Assembly: GCF_030145145.1 (NCBI RefSeq)
Contig: NZ_JAQYWD010000046.1
Location: 1 to 39,507 of the forward strand
Length of the DNA stretch: 39,507 nucleotides
Origin: Desulfobacula sp.
GTDB taxonomy: Bacteria; Desulfobacterota; Desulfobacteria; Desulfobacterales; Desulfobacteraceae
Direction of reading: 5' to 3'
Below are positions 31,477 through 39,507 of the stretch, one piece after another. The position numbers were made by a program, and so were the translations under genes. The notes beneath the pieces are model-generated. The model saw nothing but the letters and a program-made list of their open reading frames with translations. It was not told the DNA's origin and did not search any database. Each line of letters opens with the position of its first letter. Within the stretch, counting starts at the first letter, position 1.

Positions 31477-32919
31477 ATGGATGAATGTACGTTTGCTCAC
31501 ACGTGTATTGTTGAAACCGCAGAAGGATTACGAGCCGGCCTGAGCCATTTTTCAGGACCCAGCAGAACCGCTGTTATTTATTCCATTAAACCGGATGACC
31601 CCATGCAGATTTTTGATCCCCAAGGCCTTTTGACAGGCCATGAACCCAAATTCAAAGAATTGTATATCGATGCGGATAAATGGCGGGGAAAGACCCCCTT
31701 TGCCTATGACAAAAAAAAATTCAGTAATTTAATTACGGAAAAAAATCTAGAGCTGGCCGGGCTGATCTCTTATGGCGGACGTTCAAGTTCTGTGGTTTAT
31801 CAAATGTGGTTTACAGAACACCATCCGGATATGTGTTCCATCGGCCCCACTGAAAGGTGGCTGGAGCAGGCTGTGTGGCGGCTCTCCCATGATATTGCCA
31901 ATGAACAGGATTTATACACCGGTATTTCAGGCAGTTTTCTCAAGGAATACGCGACTCATGCGGTCCGGGATTATCTGGTCGATGAAATGAACGTCCTTAT
32001 TGGATGGGACACACAGATTCGGATCTATCCGATTCTCGAGGCAGTTCTAAAAATATCAAGAACACCTGAAGAAAGAGCCTGGCCAATAGGCGAATTAATT
32101 TTCGTTGAAAAACAATCCCTCCCAAAAATGACGTTTATTGCAAAATTCCCAAAGGCGGAGCAACCCGAACTTGAAAATATTGAGCATATCCGAAAGCTTC
32201 TCCAATCTGTTGAGAACTCAGATCGAAAACTGGTGTCAGATGAAAGAACCATTATCGGCATTATCAAGGGGGAGAAACCAGAATTTTCCATCTCAGCAGA
32301 TTTCAAAGGGCGGTATGGTTTTTTAAAATTAAATAATAAAACCATATGCAGCTTTTCAGACGGCAGTTTCAAGTCAACCACCCGTAAAGCAAAACTTGTA
32401 CAGGTTGAAGAAGCATTGCTTGAATCTGACATGGATCCGGCAGCCGCATCTGCTTTTTTTAAAATTATTGTCAGCATTGTTCACAGTGCGGCAAAGCAGA
32501 GACATGGGTGCAGCATTGTAATAGACCTGAATGAAACACCCATTTTTATCTCCGGTCATTCTCTTGAGCAGCCGATTGAGCTTAAAAAGCGAGAGGGCCT
32601 TGAATTGACCAAATCTCTGTCAAAGGTGGATGGCGCACTGCATCTTGGGGCTGACCTGAGACTTCATGGTTTTGCATGCCTCCTGGACGGTCATTTTATT
32701 CCAGGTGAAAACCGGGCTCGCGGTGCCCGTTTCAATTCAGCACTCCGATTCACTGCAGAACATAAAAATATTATCGTCATTGTGGTTTCTTCTGATGACC
32801 CTGTTTCCATCATGATTGATGGTGAAGCCGTGAACACCAATACTCAGTGTAAATTTTCATCCCTTTACAATGACCCATTGCTGCTTGAACAATGGGTGAC
32901 AATTTCAAAGACCTCCTGA
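31477..32919 (+). CDS. Protein with a DisA_N-like (DAC) domain and altered catalytic motif
   Basis: The 480-residue cytoplasmic protein ends with a domain resembling the diadenylate cyclase (DisA_N) fold: KVDGALHLGADLRLHGFACLLDG carries the DGA motif and RARGARFNSALRFTAEHKNIIVIVVSSDDP the position of the usual GTRHRAA motif. Here RHR is RFN, so cyclic-di-AMP synthesis is doubtful. Families of this kind are called predicted DAC-like sensor domains. The N-terminal 350 residues have no recognised domain; they contain alternating strands and an aromatic-rich helix WLEQAVWRLSHDI. It lies 33 bases before the proline-racemase-like gene, but no link is apparent. Confidence 0.7.
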   Translation: MDECTFAHTCIVETAEGLRAGLSHFSGPSRTAVIYSIKPDDPMQIFDPQGLLTGHEPKFKELYIDADKWRGKTPFAYDKKKFSNLITEKNLELAGLISYGGRSSSVVYQMWFTEHHPDMCSIGPTERWLEQAVWRLSHDIANEQDLYTGISGSFLKEYATHAVRDYLVDEMNVLIGWDTQIRIYPILEAVLKISRTPEERAWPIGELIFVEKQSLPKMTFIAKFPKAEQPELENIEHIRKLLQSVENSDRKLVSDERTIIGIIKGEKPEFSISADFKGRYGFLKLNNKTICSFSDGSFKSTTRKAKLVQVEEALLESDMDPAAASAFFKIIVSIVHSAAKQRHGCSIVIDLNETPIFISGHSLEQPIELKKREGLELTKSLSKVDGALHLGADLRLHGFACLLDGHFIPGENRARGARFNSALRFTAEHKNIIVIVVSSDDPVSIMIDGEAVNTNTQCKFSSLYNDPLLLEQWVTISKTS

Positions 32920-32952
32920 GGGTCAATAGTTATTTAAGAGGATCAAAAAAAC

Positions 32953-33978
32953 ATGCAGTCAAAAAAAATAATTCATACGATCTCCTGCCATGCCGAAGGC
33001 GAAGTCGGGGATGTTATTGTTGGAGGCGTTGCACCACCGCCCGGGAAAACCTTGTGGGAACAGTCCAGATGGATTGCCAGAGATAAAACATTAAGAAACT
33101 TTATGCTCAATGAACCTCGAGGCGGTGTTTTCAGGCATGTTAATCTTCTGGTTCCCCCAAAAAATCCCCTGGCACAGATGGGCTGGATTATTATGGAACC
33201 CGAAGATACCCCACCCATGTCCGGGTCCAATAGTATCTGTGTTGCCACTGTACTATTAGAGACCGGTATCCTTCCCATGGAGGAACCAAAAACACGATTG
33301 ACGCTGGAAGCACCCGGAGGCCTTATTAATGCTGTCGCAACCTGCAGGGACGGAAAGGTGCAGCGAATGACCATCCATAATGTTCCCTCATTTGTCGATA
33401 AGCTTTCTGTTCCTTTAGAGGTAGAAGGATTTGGAACCCTTATAGTGGATACAGCCTATGGCGGTGACAGTTTTGTGATGGTGGAAGCAAAAGATTTAGG
33501 GTTTAGCGTAACCCCGGATGAAGCAAGGGATATGGCAAAGGCCGGGATTAAAATAACCAATGCCGCCTCTGAACAGCTGGGGTTTTATCATCCTGAAAAC
33601 CCTGACTGGAAGCATATTTCCTTTTGTCAGATCACAGCCCCCCTGAAAAAAGAAAAGGGTATTTACGTGGGAAAGAATGCCGTTGCCATCCAGCCGGGAA
33701 AGCTTGACCGGTCTCCCACGGGCACGGGGTGTTCCGCCCGCATTGCTGTCTTGAAAAAAAAAGGAATGATCTCAGTCGGTGACGTCTATATTGGTGAATC
33801 GGTTATTGGATCACGGTTTTACTGCCGCCTAGAATCTGAAACCCGTGTGGGCGAACTTTCTGCTGTGATTCCAAGTATATCCGGAAGGGCCTGGATCACA
33901 GGGACACACCAGCATATGCTGGACCCTGAAGACCCTTGGCCGGAAGGATATAAAGTGTCAGACACCTGGGGCATATAG
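32953..33978 (+). CDS. Proline racemase family protein (Ser/Cys active-site pair)
   Basis: The 341-residue protein has the family start [15 protein letters not shown]. The first catalytic position (MCGH in proline racemase) is [19 protein letters not shown], so Ser replaces Cys. The second, [14 protein letters not shown], keeps Cys. Members with Ser/Cys include hydroxyproline epimerases and trans-3-hydroxyproline dehydratases; which reaction occurs here is not clear from sequence. The remaining motifs ([11 protein letters not shown]) are intact. The start is 33 bases after the preceding gene, probably in the same transcript. Confidence 0.82.
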   Translation: MQSKKIIHTISCHAEGEVGDVIVGGVAPPPGKTLWEQSRWIARDKTLRNFMLNEPRGGVFRHVNLLVPPKNPLAQMGWIIMEPEDTPPMSGSNSICVATVLLETGILPMEEPKTRLTLEAPGGLINAVATCRDGKVQRMTIHNVPSFVDKLSVPLEVEGFGTLIVDTAYGGDSFVMVEAKDLGFSVTPDEARDMAKAGIKITNAASEQLGFYHPENPDWKHISFCQITAPLKKEKGIYVGKNAVAIQPGKLDRSPTGTGCSARIAVLKKKGMISVGDVYIGESVIGSRFYCRLESETRVGELSAVIPSISGRAWITGTHQHMLDPEDPWPEGYKVSDTWGI

Positions 33979-34445
33979 GTCATCTTTTATCAGCTTATTT
34001 CCAAAGCACAACAAGCCTTTTCCAGAAAAAAAGACCGAGAAGCAAAAATTTTTGATATAAGGATTAAACCCTACATCACAAAACAGGAACGGGCCGAACT
34101 GATAGCCAAAATATTGGAGAGTTAATATCCCTCATCTTAATAACGCCCATGCCCTGAAGGGCACAACAAAACATAAAAGTTATGAGAGGTGAGTAATGAG
34201 TATTGAGGGAGGTATAACGTCTCACTACTCAAAACTCATAACGCACTACTTTCATATAAACCTGACCCGCCAGGAGAAACGCTGTAAAGGTGGAACCCGT
34301 TTGATGATATTCAATGCCTTCACCAATACCAATGATATAAAATACGGGTGTAACGAGAAAAAAGATTTGACTTTTAAATTAAATGACGATTTTATTCCAA
34401 AATCCACAAAAGCGTGTATCTTTAAATTATTGTTGGAGGCTGTCC
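33979..34445. other. Intergenic region between the proline-racemase gene and the second permease
   Basis: Right after the racemase stop the same frame stays open for 48 codons (FYQLISKAQQAFSRKKDREA... to TAA at 34125) without a start codon, which may be a remnant. A hairpin GTTATGAG/CTCATAAC spans 34179-34242. The rest is AT-rich with no gene seen. Confidence 0.3.
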
Positions 34446-34586
34446 ATGAAATATTGTGTTTGTTTATCAATCAGGTGTTTTTTAATATTTTGTCTGGCGC
34501 TTTTTCGTCAGCGTCCCCTGCCCTGCTTCAATGGGCCAGCGCCCTTCACCAGAACGGGGAAGTTGTCAACGGAATGGGCAAGCTGA
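34446..34586 (+). CDS. Small open reading frame immediately preceding the SLC13 gene
   Basis: An ATG behind TTGGAGG opens 46 codons, MKYCVCLSIRCFLIFCLALF at the start, and its stop (34584-34586) directly abuts the ATG of the permease gene at 34587. The hydrophobic, Cys-rich N-terminus resembles a signal anchor. The tight coupling suggests a leader peptide that brings ribosomes to the permease start, but the frame could be chance; no homologue is recognised. Confidence 0.3.
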   Translation: MKYCVCLSIRCFLIFCLALFRQRPLPCFNGPAPFTRTGKLSTEWAS

Positions 34587-36947
34587 ATGTCACCTGAAAT
34601 CACGATAGTTCTGGCCATTCTTATCAGTGTCATTGTGTTGTTAGTCACCGAGTGGATGCCGCTGGAAGTTGTTGCGCTGCTGGTCTTAGGCACATTGGCG
34701 ATCAGCGGCATTGTCAGCCCCCTTGACGCCCTGGCAGGATTCAGCAACCCTGCAGTGGTGACGATATGGGCGGTGTTCATATTGAGCGGCGGCCTGACCC
34801 GCACCGGTATTGCCAATATCCTCGGCCGCCAGCTGCTCAAGGTCGCAGGACGGAAACCGTCACTCCTGGTGGTGACCATCATGGGTATTGCCGGCGGATT
34901 GTCTGCGTTTATGAACAATGTTGCTGTGGCAGCCCTGATGCTGCCGGTTGTCATGGATATTGCAAGAAAAACCGATTGCTCCCCCGCTGCTTTGCTGATG
35001 CCACTGGCTTATGGGTCCTTGCTTGGGGGATTAACCACAATGATCGGTACCCCGCCCAATATTCTGGTCAGCGAAGCGTTGCGGGAAAATGGTCTGACCC
35101 CATTTAAACTGTTTGATTTCACACCGCTGGGACTGCTGGTGATGGTTTCCGGCATCGCATTTGTCACCTTAATCGGGACACGCATGCTTCCAAAGCACAA
35201 CAGGAAGATGGACACATCCGGAACTCATCGGGATTTCCGCCAGCAGTACGAACTGCAAAAACGCCTGTTTCAGATCAACATACCGCCGACATCGGCCCTT
35301 GTGGGCAAAACACTGGCCAAAAGTCGTCTGGGATCCGGATTCGGCCTCAACGTGGTAGGCATCATCCGGGAGGGTAACACCCTGTTGGCCCCGGAGGTAA
35401 CCCAGGCCATTCAAGCAGAGGACATGCTGGTTGTTGAAGGGCGGCTGGACCGGATTCAAGAGATGAATCATTGGAGTCAATTAACACTTGAAACCGATCC
35501 TGTTGATTTTGATATTTTTTTTACCCAAGGGATGCAGGTCGCAGAATTGACGATCCGCCCAGCGTCCCCTTATGTCGACCAGACCCTTTCTGACATAGGC
35601 TTTCGGAACCGGTTTGGACTCACCGTGCTGGCCATTGGCCGCAACGGTTACCAGATGAATGAAGACCTGAAATCCCAGTCGCTTAAAGCAAATGACACGC
35701 TTGTGGTATACGGACCGGCAATGGAAATAGCGGCATTTCAACATCATACAGATTTCCTGCCCCCCAGACCCCTTGACCGATCAGGGCTGCACCGCAAGTA
35801 TCCCATGAATAACCGCATTGGCCGTTTGCGGATACCTGAAAATTCCAACCTCATCGGTTTATCTTTAAATGAGAGCCGCCTGGGAGACACTGTTGATCTG
35901 CAGATTCTGTGCATTGTCCGGCAAAACGGTTTGACCCTGGTTCCCAAATCCGGCGACCGGTTTGAAACCCTGGACCAGCTCATTGTATCCGGAGATTTTG
36001 ACATGATCTCCGTCCTGCTGAGCAAGGGAATCGAAAGTATCTTCATCCAGGACTATTCATTCCATCCTGACCCGGCAATGCTGGAAGATGACCATGTGGG
36101 TATCGTTGAGGTAATCTTCTCACCCCATTCCGTTCTGTCCGGCCTGACATTGCGTCAAATCAATTTCAGAGAAAAATATGGACTCAATGTGCTTGCCATC
36201 TGGCGTAAAGGCCGGCCCTATTCATCCGGATTGCGGGATATGGCCCTGGAATTCGGTGATGCATTGCTTTTATATGGACAGTGGAAAAAGTTGACGGTAC
36301 TCGGCAAGGAACCTGATTTTCTGGTACTCACTGAAACAGCCCAGGAATCCCCCCGGGAAGACAAGGCCAAAATCGCCCTGACCATCATGGGTGCCGTTCT
36401 CTTGCCCGTCATAATGGGATGGGTCCCGATTTACATTGCAGTGGTCATGGGCGCAGCTTTCATGGTCTTAACCAAATGCCTGACCATGGAAGAGGCCTAT
36501 CGCTATATTGAATGGAAAGCCGTCTTCTTGATTGCCGGGATGCTGCCGCTGGGCATGGCGCTGGACAAATCCGGTGCGGCCCGCCTTCTGGCCGAAGGTG
36601 TTGTGAGCCTATTGGGTCCCTTTGGGCCCTATGCCGTTTTATTCGGGATTTTGGTCATCACCTTTTTAGCCACCAGTATTATTCCCACCTCGGCCCTGGT
36701 GGTCCTCATGGTGCCCATCGCCCTGAAAACATCCGCCAGCCTGGGAATCTCTCCCTATGCCCTGATGATGGGTATTGCAATGGCGGCATCGTCCAGCTTT
36801 ACCTCTCCCATCTCCCATCCGGCCAATGTGCTGGTGATGGGACCCGGCGGTTATCGTTTCATTGACTATGTAAAGGTCGGCGCCCCTTTGACACTTGTCA
36901 TACTGATCGTGTTGATGCTGGCCCTGCCTATTTTATGGCCGCTATAA
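34587..36947 (+). CDS. SLC13 family permease with four RCK_C domains
   Basis: The 786-residue membrane protein has an N-terminal helix bundle to about residue 200 (SVIVLLVTEWMPLEVVALLVLGTL; NNVAVAALMLPVVM and the GTPPNILVSEAL loop of DASS-type transporters), a cytoplasmic insert of about 370 residues with four TrkA_C-like units (motifs VVGIIREGNTLL, VLAIGRNGYQ, ILCIVRQNGLTLVP, VLAIWRKGRPY), and a second helix bundle with the mirrored SSSFTSPISHPANVLVMGPG. It is larger than the 604-residue paralogue at 12507, which has two inserts. The transported anion is unknown. Its end overlaps an EF-P-like fragment. Confidence 0.85.
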   Translation: MSPEITIVLAILISVIVLLVTEWMPLEVVALLVLGTLAISGIVSPLDALAGFSNPAVVTIWAVFILSGGLTRTGIANILGRQLLKVAGRKPSLLVVTIMGIAGGLSAFMNNVAVAALMLPVVMDIARKTDCSPAALLMPLAYGSLLGGLTTMIGTPPNILVSEALRENGLTPFKLFDFTPLGLLVMVSGIAFVTLIGTRMLPKHNRKMDTSGTHRDFRQQYELQKRLFQINIPPTSALVGKTLAKSRLGSGFGLNVVGIIREGNTLLAPEVTQAIQAEDMLVVEGRLDRIQEMNHWSQLTLETDPVDFDIFFTQGMQVAELTIRPASPYVDQTLSDIGFRNRFGLTVLAIGRNGYQMNEDLKSQSLKANDTLVVYGPAMEIAAFQHHTDFLPPRPLDRSGLHRKYPMNNRIGRLRIPENSNLIGLSLNESRLGDTVDLQILCIVRQNGLTLVPKSGDRFETLDQLIVSGDFDMISVLLSKGIESIFIQDYSFHPDPAMLEDDHVGIVEVIFSPHSVLSGLTLRQINFREKYGLNVLAIWRKGRPYSSGLRDMALEFGDALLLYGQWKKLTVLGKEPDFLVLTETAQESPREDKAKIALTIMGAVLLPVIMGWVPIYIAVVMGAAFMVLTKCLTMEEAYRYIEWKAVFLIAGMLPLGMALDKSGAARLLAEGVVSLLGPFGPYAVLFGILVITFLATSIIPTSALVVLMVPIALKTSASLGISPYALMMGIAMAASSSFTSPISHPANVLVMGPGGYRFIDYVKVGAPLTLVILIVLMLALPILWPL

Positions 36948-37078
36948 AAAAAACAAACCGCAAAAAACGCAGGGTGGCCATCGAGATTCCCAATTCCCTG
37001 GTGTTTGAAATATCGGAAACCGCGCCGGGCATCAAAGGGGCCAGGTCAATTTTCTGTGAACCGAGTGTGGTTAAATAA
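36935..37078 (+). pseudogene. Elongation factor P-like C-terminal fragment
   Basis: From an ATG at 36935 a frame of 47 codons reads VAIEIPNSLVFEISETAPGIKGARS, closely resembling the OB-domain segment of EF-P (P.xVELEVVETEPGVKG). Nothing of the N-terminal KOW-like domain or the Lys-bearing loop is present, and the end after GIKG diverges. It overlaps the last codons of the permease gene out of frame and the end of the convergent lipoprotein gene. A fragment left by deletion is the best reading. Confidence 0.45.
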
Positions 37079-37703
37079 ATCCGGCTTTTTTCATATCTTG
37101 CACAATGAGTCCAGCCGCCTCTTCCGCTATTTTTTTCCCGGAGATGGGATTGACACTTCGGGTGGCCCCAGACCAGATCATCTGTTCTGTTTTAACTGAA
37201 AGAACTATAATCTCAAGTTTTACAATGGTATCGGTCACCATATATCCTGGGTCGTAATCTAAATTGCCTGAAACAAAATAATAGTTGTTTAATTCCCGGT
37301 TATTTCTCCATACAGGTTCATAGTATACCCTAGACGGCATATACCGTTCCTTTTTTTCCACACCCACCAGGGTGACAATCATGACGGCATCGGCATTGGT
37401 TTTGCCAACGACGGTCCGAATTTTTTCTTTTTCATCATAATCGGCGACATGGGTCATATGGGAGTAACCGGTGATGGCCAAACGGTTTTCCTTTTCAAGT
37501 GCTTTGACCACCGCATCCTCATATAACCTGCGGTTTAATTCATTTTCAAATACCCCGAGAACCAGTATCTTTTCCACGGGGTTGTCCCCAAAGGAAGGGG
37601 CTTGCCAGGATTGAACCAATTGGGTTGAAGCACACCCCATCATCATCAGGATTAAAAATACCAGTATCAGGGGAACCCACCACTTTATTTTGTTCAAACA
37701 CAT
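37071..37703 (-). CDS. Lipoprotein with DUF4136-like fold
   Basis: The 210-residue protein has a lipoprotein signal peptide with lipobox MMGCAS, cleaved before Cys24. The mature part reads QLVQSWQAPSFGDNPVEKILVLGVFENELNRR, then ALEKENRLAITGYSHM and NADAVMIVTLVGVEKKERY, a pattern of the DUF4136-like outer-membrane lipoproteins. It ends VQDMKKAGFI. Function is unknown. It converges on the permease gene with a short overlap of the EF-P fragment, and lies 30 bases from the selenoprotein gene on the same strand. Confidence 0.72.
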   Translation of the reverse strand: MCLNKIKWWVPLILVFLILMMMGCASTQLVQSWQAPSFGDNPVEKILVLGVFENELNRRLYEDAVVKALEKENRLAITGYSHMTHVADYDEKEKIRTVVGKTNADAVMIVTLVGVEKKERYMPSRVYYEPVWRNNRELNNYYFVSGNLDYDPGYMVTDTIVKLEIIVLSVKTEQMIWSGATRSVNPISGKKIAEEAAGLIVQDMKKAGFI

Positions 37704-37733
37704 CCTACCCCCTTCCTTTTGAATTATTATGGG

Positions 37734-38066
37734 TTAAAAATTTTCATAGATCTGATCATTATAACCGATAAAAAAGCCGGTATCTGTTTTTATTGCAGGT
37801 GCCCGAAGATTTCCGGATCGTCCCATTGCCATTTTCAAAATTTCTTCCCGGTTCACCTCTTTCGGCGCAAAGGACAATACTTTCTTGCCTTTCCCTATAT
37901 AAACCTGGTCCTGGGTCCGAATCAATTCCCAGGCGTTTTCCAGATCAATTTTTTCTTTTCTGGCATCTGATATGTCCATAATTGTTATCCCGTTCTGCTC
38001 AAAATACATTTGAGCTTTTTTACAGGACACTCACCCTTTTCGGATATAGGCCCATTGGATCATCAT
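37734..38066 (-). CDS. ArsC/Spx family selenoprotein (UGA = Sec at residue 12)
   Basis: Translation from ATG at 38066 reads MMIQWAYIRKG, then TGA (38031-38033), then VSCKKAQMYFEQNGI and continues to TAA at 37734. In ArsC/Spx proteins this place holds the CxxC redox motif of the first loop (CxxCKKA). Here UGA occupies the first Cys, giving U-V-S-C. A perfect 7-bp hairpin with a 5-base loop lies just downstream of the UGA (37997-38015), at a suitable distance for a bacterial SECIS. GGAGAG precedes the ATG. The 110-residue protein ends TGFFIGYNDQIYENF, matching the family fold. It would need SelABCD, not seen here. Reductase or redox-sensing role is inferred. Starting at the GTG after the UGA would delete the motif and lacks a ribosome site. 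Confidence 0.82.
37989..38026 (-). promoter_or_regulatory. Candidate SECIS hairpin of the selenoprotein gene
   Basis: In the mRNA, GCUCAAA pairs with UUUGAGC around UGUAU (G at loop position 2), and below it CCUGU pairs with ACGGG (one G-U pair) across an A-rich internal loop. The apical loop begins 22 bases after the UGA, in the range for bacterial SECIS elements that bind SelB. Confidence 0.6.
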
Positions 38067-38203
38067 ATGTCTCTCCTTTTCTTTTAAAAACTTGGCATAC
38101 TTTTCAAGATAAGAATACTCAGCACCCCGTCAAGGCGGATCCTTTTGGAATCTTTACGCTTGGATGACAAGCGCTTTGACGATTGAAAAGGGTTAAATGA
38201 AAA

Positions 38204-38890
38204 TTACTGGACAACCGGATAACGGTGTTTGACCCAGTCCGCAATGCCTTTCCTTAGGTTGAAAATATCGGTGAAACCTGCATCGATCAGAATTTTTGAC
38301 GCCACGGTACTTCTGTTGCCGGTGGCACAGTAAAGCAAAATTTTGTCATTCTTGTGGCCACTCAATTCTCCTATACGCTTCTGGAGTTCCTGAACAGGTA
38401 ACAGGACAGCATTTTCAAGATGCCCATTTTTATATTCCCGCAGGGTCCTGACATCAATTACAAAAGGGTGGTGCACCTTGATGAAATCATCCGCTTGCTG
38501 GGCAGACAATTCCCTGTAGGTTTCCTCCTGGTAATCAATAACCTTGATTTGTCCCTGTAAAGCCCCCATGTTGAACGGATAAATCCCTGTCTGCTTCATC
38601 TTGAAGTAGGCCGCTGTTTCAAGATGGCTGGTAAGGGGCTTGCTTTCCTTCAGCGTGGGAAAAACAATAGTAGTGGTGCTGATTTCTTTTGGCAGGCGGA
38701 ATTTGATATAATCTCCCCTGTATACTGTGAACTGCTGAATCTTTTCGCTCGACTGAATATCCAGTACACGGTATCCGTCCTGGACTGAACCGGATACGCT
38801 TTCTTCGGATCCACACGACATCCCAATCGATAAAAGGACCGTTGCTATGACATATAGAAAAATTATCCGCATCAATGGTTTTTGCTTCAC
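38204..38890 (-). CDS. Lipoprotein with cupredoxin-like and rhodanese domains
   Basis: The 228-residue protein starts with a lipoprotein signal (LLSIGMSCG, lipid attached at Cys26). The middle (VYRGDYIKFRLPKEI ... MKQTGIYPFNMGALQGQIKVI) looks like a cupredoxin-type beta barrel but has no clear copper-binding Cys/His set. The last 100 residues are a rhodanese: FVIDVRTLREYKNGHLENAV and the active-site loop LLYCATGNRSTVAS with Cys. The GTG start at 38890 is behind AAAGGAA. A sulfur-transfer or redox role at the membrane is inferred from the rhodanese alone. It is the last gene of the selenoprotein neighbourhood on the minus strand. Confidence 0.78.
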   Translation of the reverse strand: MKQKPLMRIIFLYVIATVLLSIGMSCGSEESVSGSVQDGYRVLDIQSSEKIQQFTVYRGDYIKFRLPKEISTTTIVFPTLKESKPLTSHLETAAYFKMKQTGIYPFNMGALQGQIKVIDYQEETYRELSAQQADDFIKVHHPFVIDVRTLREYKNGHLENAVLLPVQELQKRIGELSGHKNDKILLYCATGNRSTVASKILIDAGFTDIFNLRKGIADWVKHRYPVVQ

Positions 38891-39070
38891 GTTTCATTTC
38901 CTTTTCTTAATTTCAGTTTTTATCCTAATCTACCATTTCTAACCCATTATGTCAGATAGAAAGATGCTTTCTGGTTCCTTGCCCAGGCATTGGCCAGTAT
39001 CCTTGATATGCTCTTTCATACAGCGAAGAAAGTTCGATGAGATAGAACTGGTAAAAGGGATAATGAATGT

Positions 39071-39448
39071 TCATTGTTTTTCCTCCAAAATAAAGGGGAT
39101 ATCACCGGAATTATCAAAAATCGCCCAATCATCAACCAGGTGTTTATAATATTTTTCAAAATTGGCCCATCCTCGATGGAACCTTCTTACAATAACATCT
39201 TCGGGGACATTGTGTCCACCTTCCGATACTCTGGTCTGGACACGTTTGAGTGCCATTTCTTCGCTTGGGAGCTTGAGGAAATATAAAATGATTTCATAAC
39301 CCATTTTTCTCCATGATTTAATGCGATCGATATAATTCAAACCACTCAATGTCGTTTCAAATGCAAACGATTCTTTATTGGAAACAATGGTGTCCATTCT
39401 TTTAAGAAATATCTTACGGGTGTAAATCATCCCTGTTGTAGTAATCAA
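39071..39448 (-). pseudogene. Zeta toxin-like fragment lacking its P-loop
   Basis: The 125-residue frame reads ESFAFETTLSGLNYIDRIKSWRKMGYEIILYFLKLPSEEMALKRVQTRVSEGGHNVPEDVIVRRFHRGWANF, the second half of zeta-type kinases (UDP-N-acetylglucosamine kinases or related), followed by FILEEKQ. The Walker A GPNGAGKTT segment that should precede it by about 60 residues is absent, and the frame opens with a poor TTG that overlaps the stop of another frame. A truncated remnant is likely. It is close to the right edge, but the missing part lies within the window and is not found. Confidence 0.6.
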
Positions 39449-39507
39449 GCAGCCATTATCTGCTCAGTTCGATGATCCCAAAATTCATCCCACCATCCAT
39501 TGGCTCT
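39445..39507 (-). CDS. C-terminal end of an unidentified gene (edge)
   Basis: A frame enters from the right edge reading ANGWWDEFWDHRTEQIMAA and stops at 39445. The stop overlaps the TTG of the zeta-like frame (TTGA). The composition is consistent with a coding end, but only about 20 residues are visible, so no family can be named. Confidence 0.3.
   Translation of the reverse strand, partial: RANGWWDEFWDHRTEQIMAA

Noticed and set aside
37734-38030. 98-residue protein starting at the GTG after the TGA
   Set aside because: It lacks the redox motif's first residue and a ribosome site; the longer Sec-containing reading explains both.

Overview
The window reads like a chromosome segment of a sulfate-reducing deltaproteobacterium, most likely of the Desulfobacteraceae / Desulfobacter-Desulfobacula type. 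The reasons are an archaeal-style tungstate importer (WtpABC), a probable UGA-encoded selenoprotein, sigma-54 response-regulator signalling, several SLC13-type permeases with RCK_C inserts, cytidylate-kinase-like proteins next to a universal stress protein, and many decayed genes and small repeats. No rRNA, tRNA, CRISPR array or full-length insertion sequence was seen. The taxonomic assignment is an inference from gene content only.

Bases 1-4690 are an accessory element cut by the left edge. On the minus strand lie a terminase-large-subunit-like ATPase, a small Cys-rich protein, an HUH (Rep/relaxase-type) endonuclease-like protein and a 56-codon gene with a strong hairpin terminator. An 87-bp nested inverted repeat precedes the HUH gene. 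A palindromic operator/promoter region separates this block from a rightward, mosaic series of phage Rha-type regulator segments. This Rha locus is the most unusual part of the window. Eight copies of the same protein box (EF-xxx-NF-xxx-xY) are each encoded by a DNA palindrome centred on the codon boundary between N and F. The arm sequences differ from copy to copy but stay self-complementary.

Bases 4698-8653 hold a degenerate HsdR_N-like protein, the tungstate importer wtpABC behind a good promoter, and a broken low-molecular-weight phosphatase/ArsC-like gene. Bases 8728-16423 are a minus-strand signalling and transport block: histidine kinase and response regulator, two cytidylate-kinase-like proteins, an SLC13/RCK_C permease, a UspA-type protein and a sigma-54-dependent response regulator. 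A cluster of GTTGCA boxes lies between the last two. Bases 16564-20896 carry a radical SAM protein with a probable upstream small-RNA or leader unit, a Cys-rich small protein, a CPA1 cation/proton antiporter with an RCK domain and a DUF4203-like membrane protein.

Bases 21023-31294 carry a flavin disulfide oxidoreductase, a TPR protein, two pseudogenes (PI-PLC-like and thioredoxin-domain DUF255-like), an exported Pcm methyltransferase with a membrane spermidine-synthase-like protein, a 144-bp MITE-like element with target-site duplication, an amidohydrolase, a nitroreductase, a small hypothetical protein and a YajD-type HNH nuclease. Bases 31477-39507 carry a DisA_N-like (DAC) domain protein with altered catalytic motifs, a proline-racemase-family enzyme, a second and larger SLC13/RCK_C permease, an EF-P-like fragment, a lipoprotein, the selenoprotein of the ArsC/Spx family, a rhodanese lipoprotein and a zeta-toxin-like fragment at the right edge.
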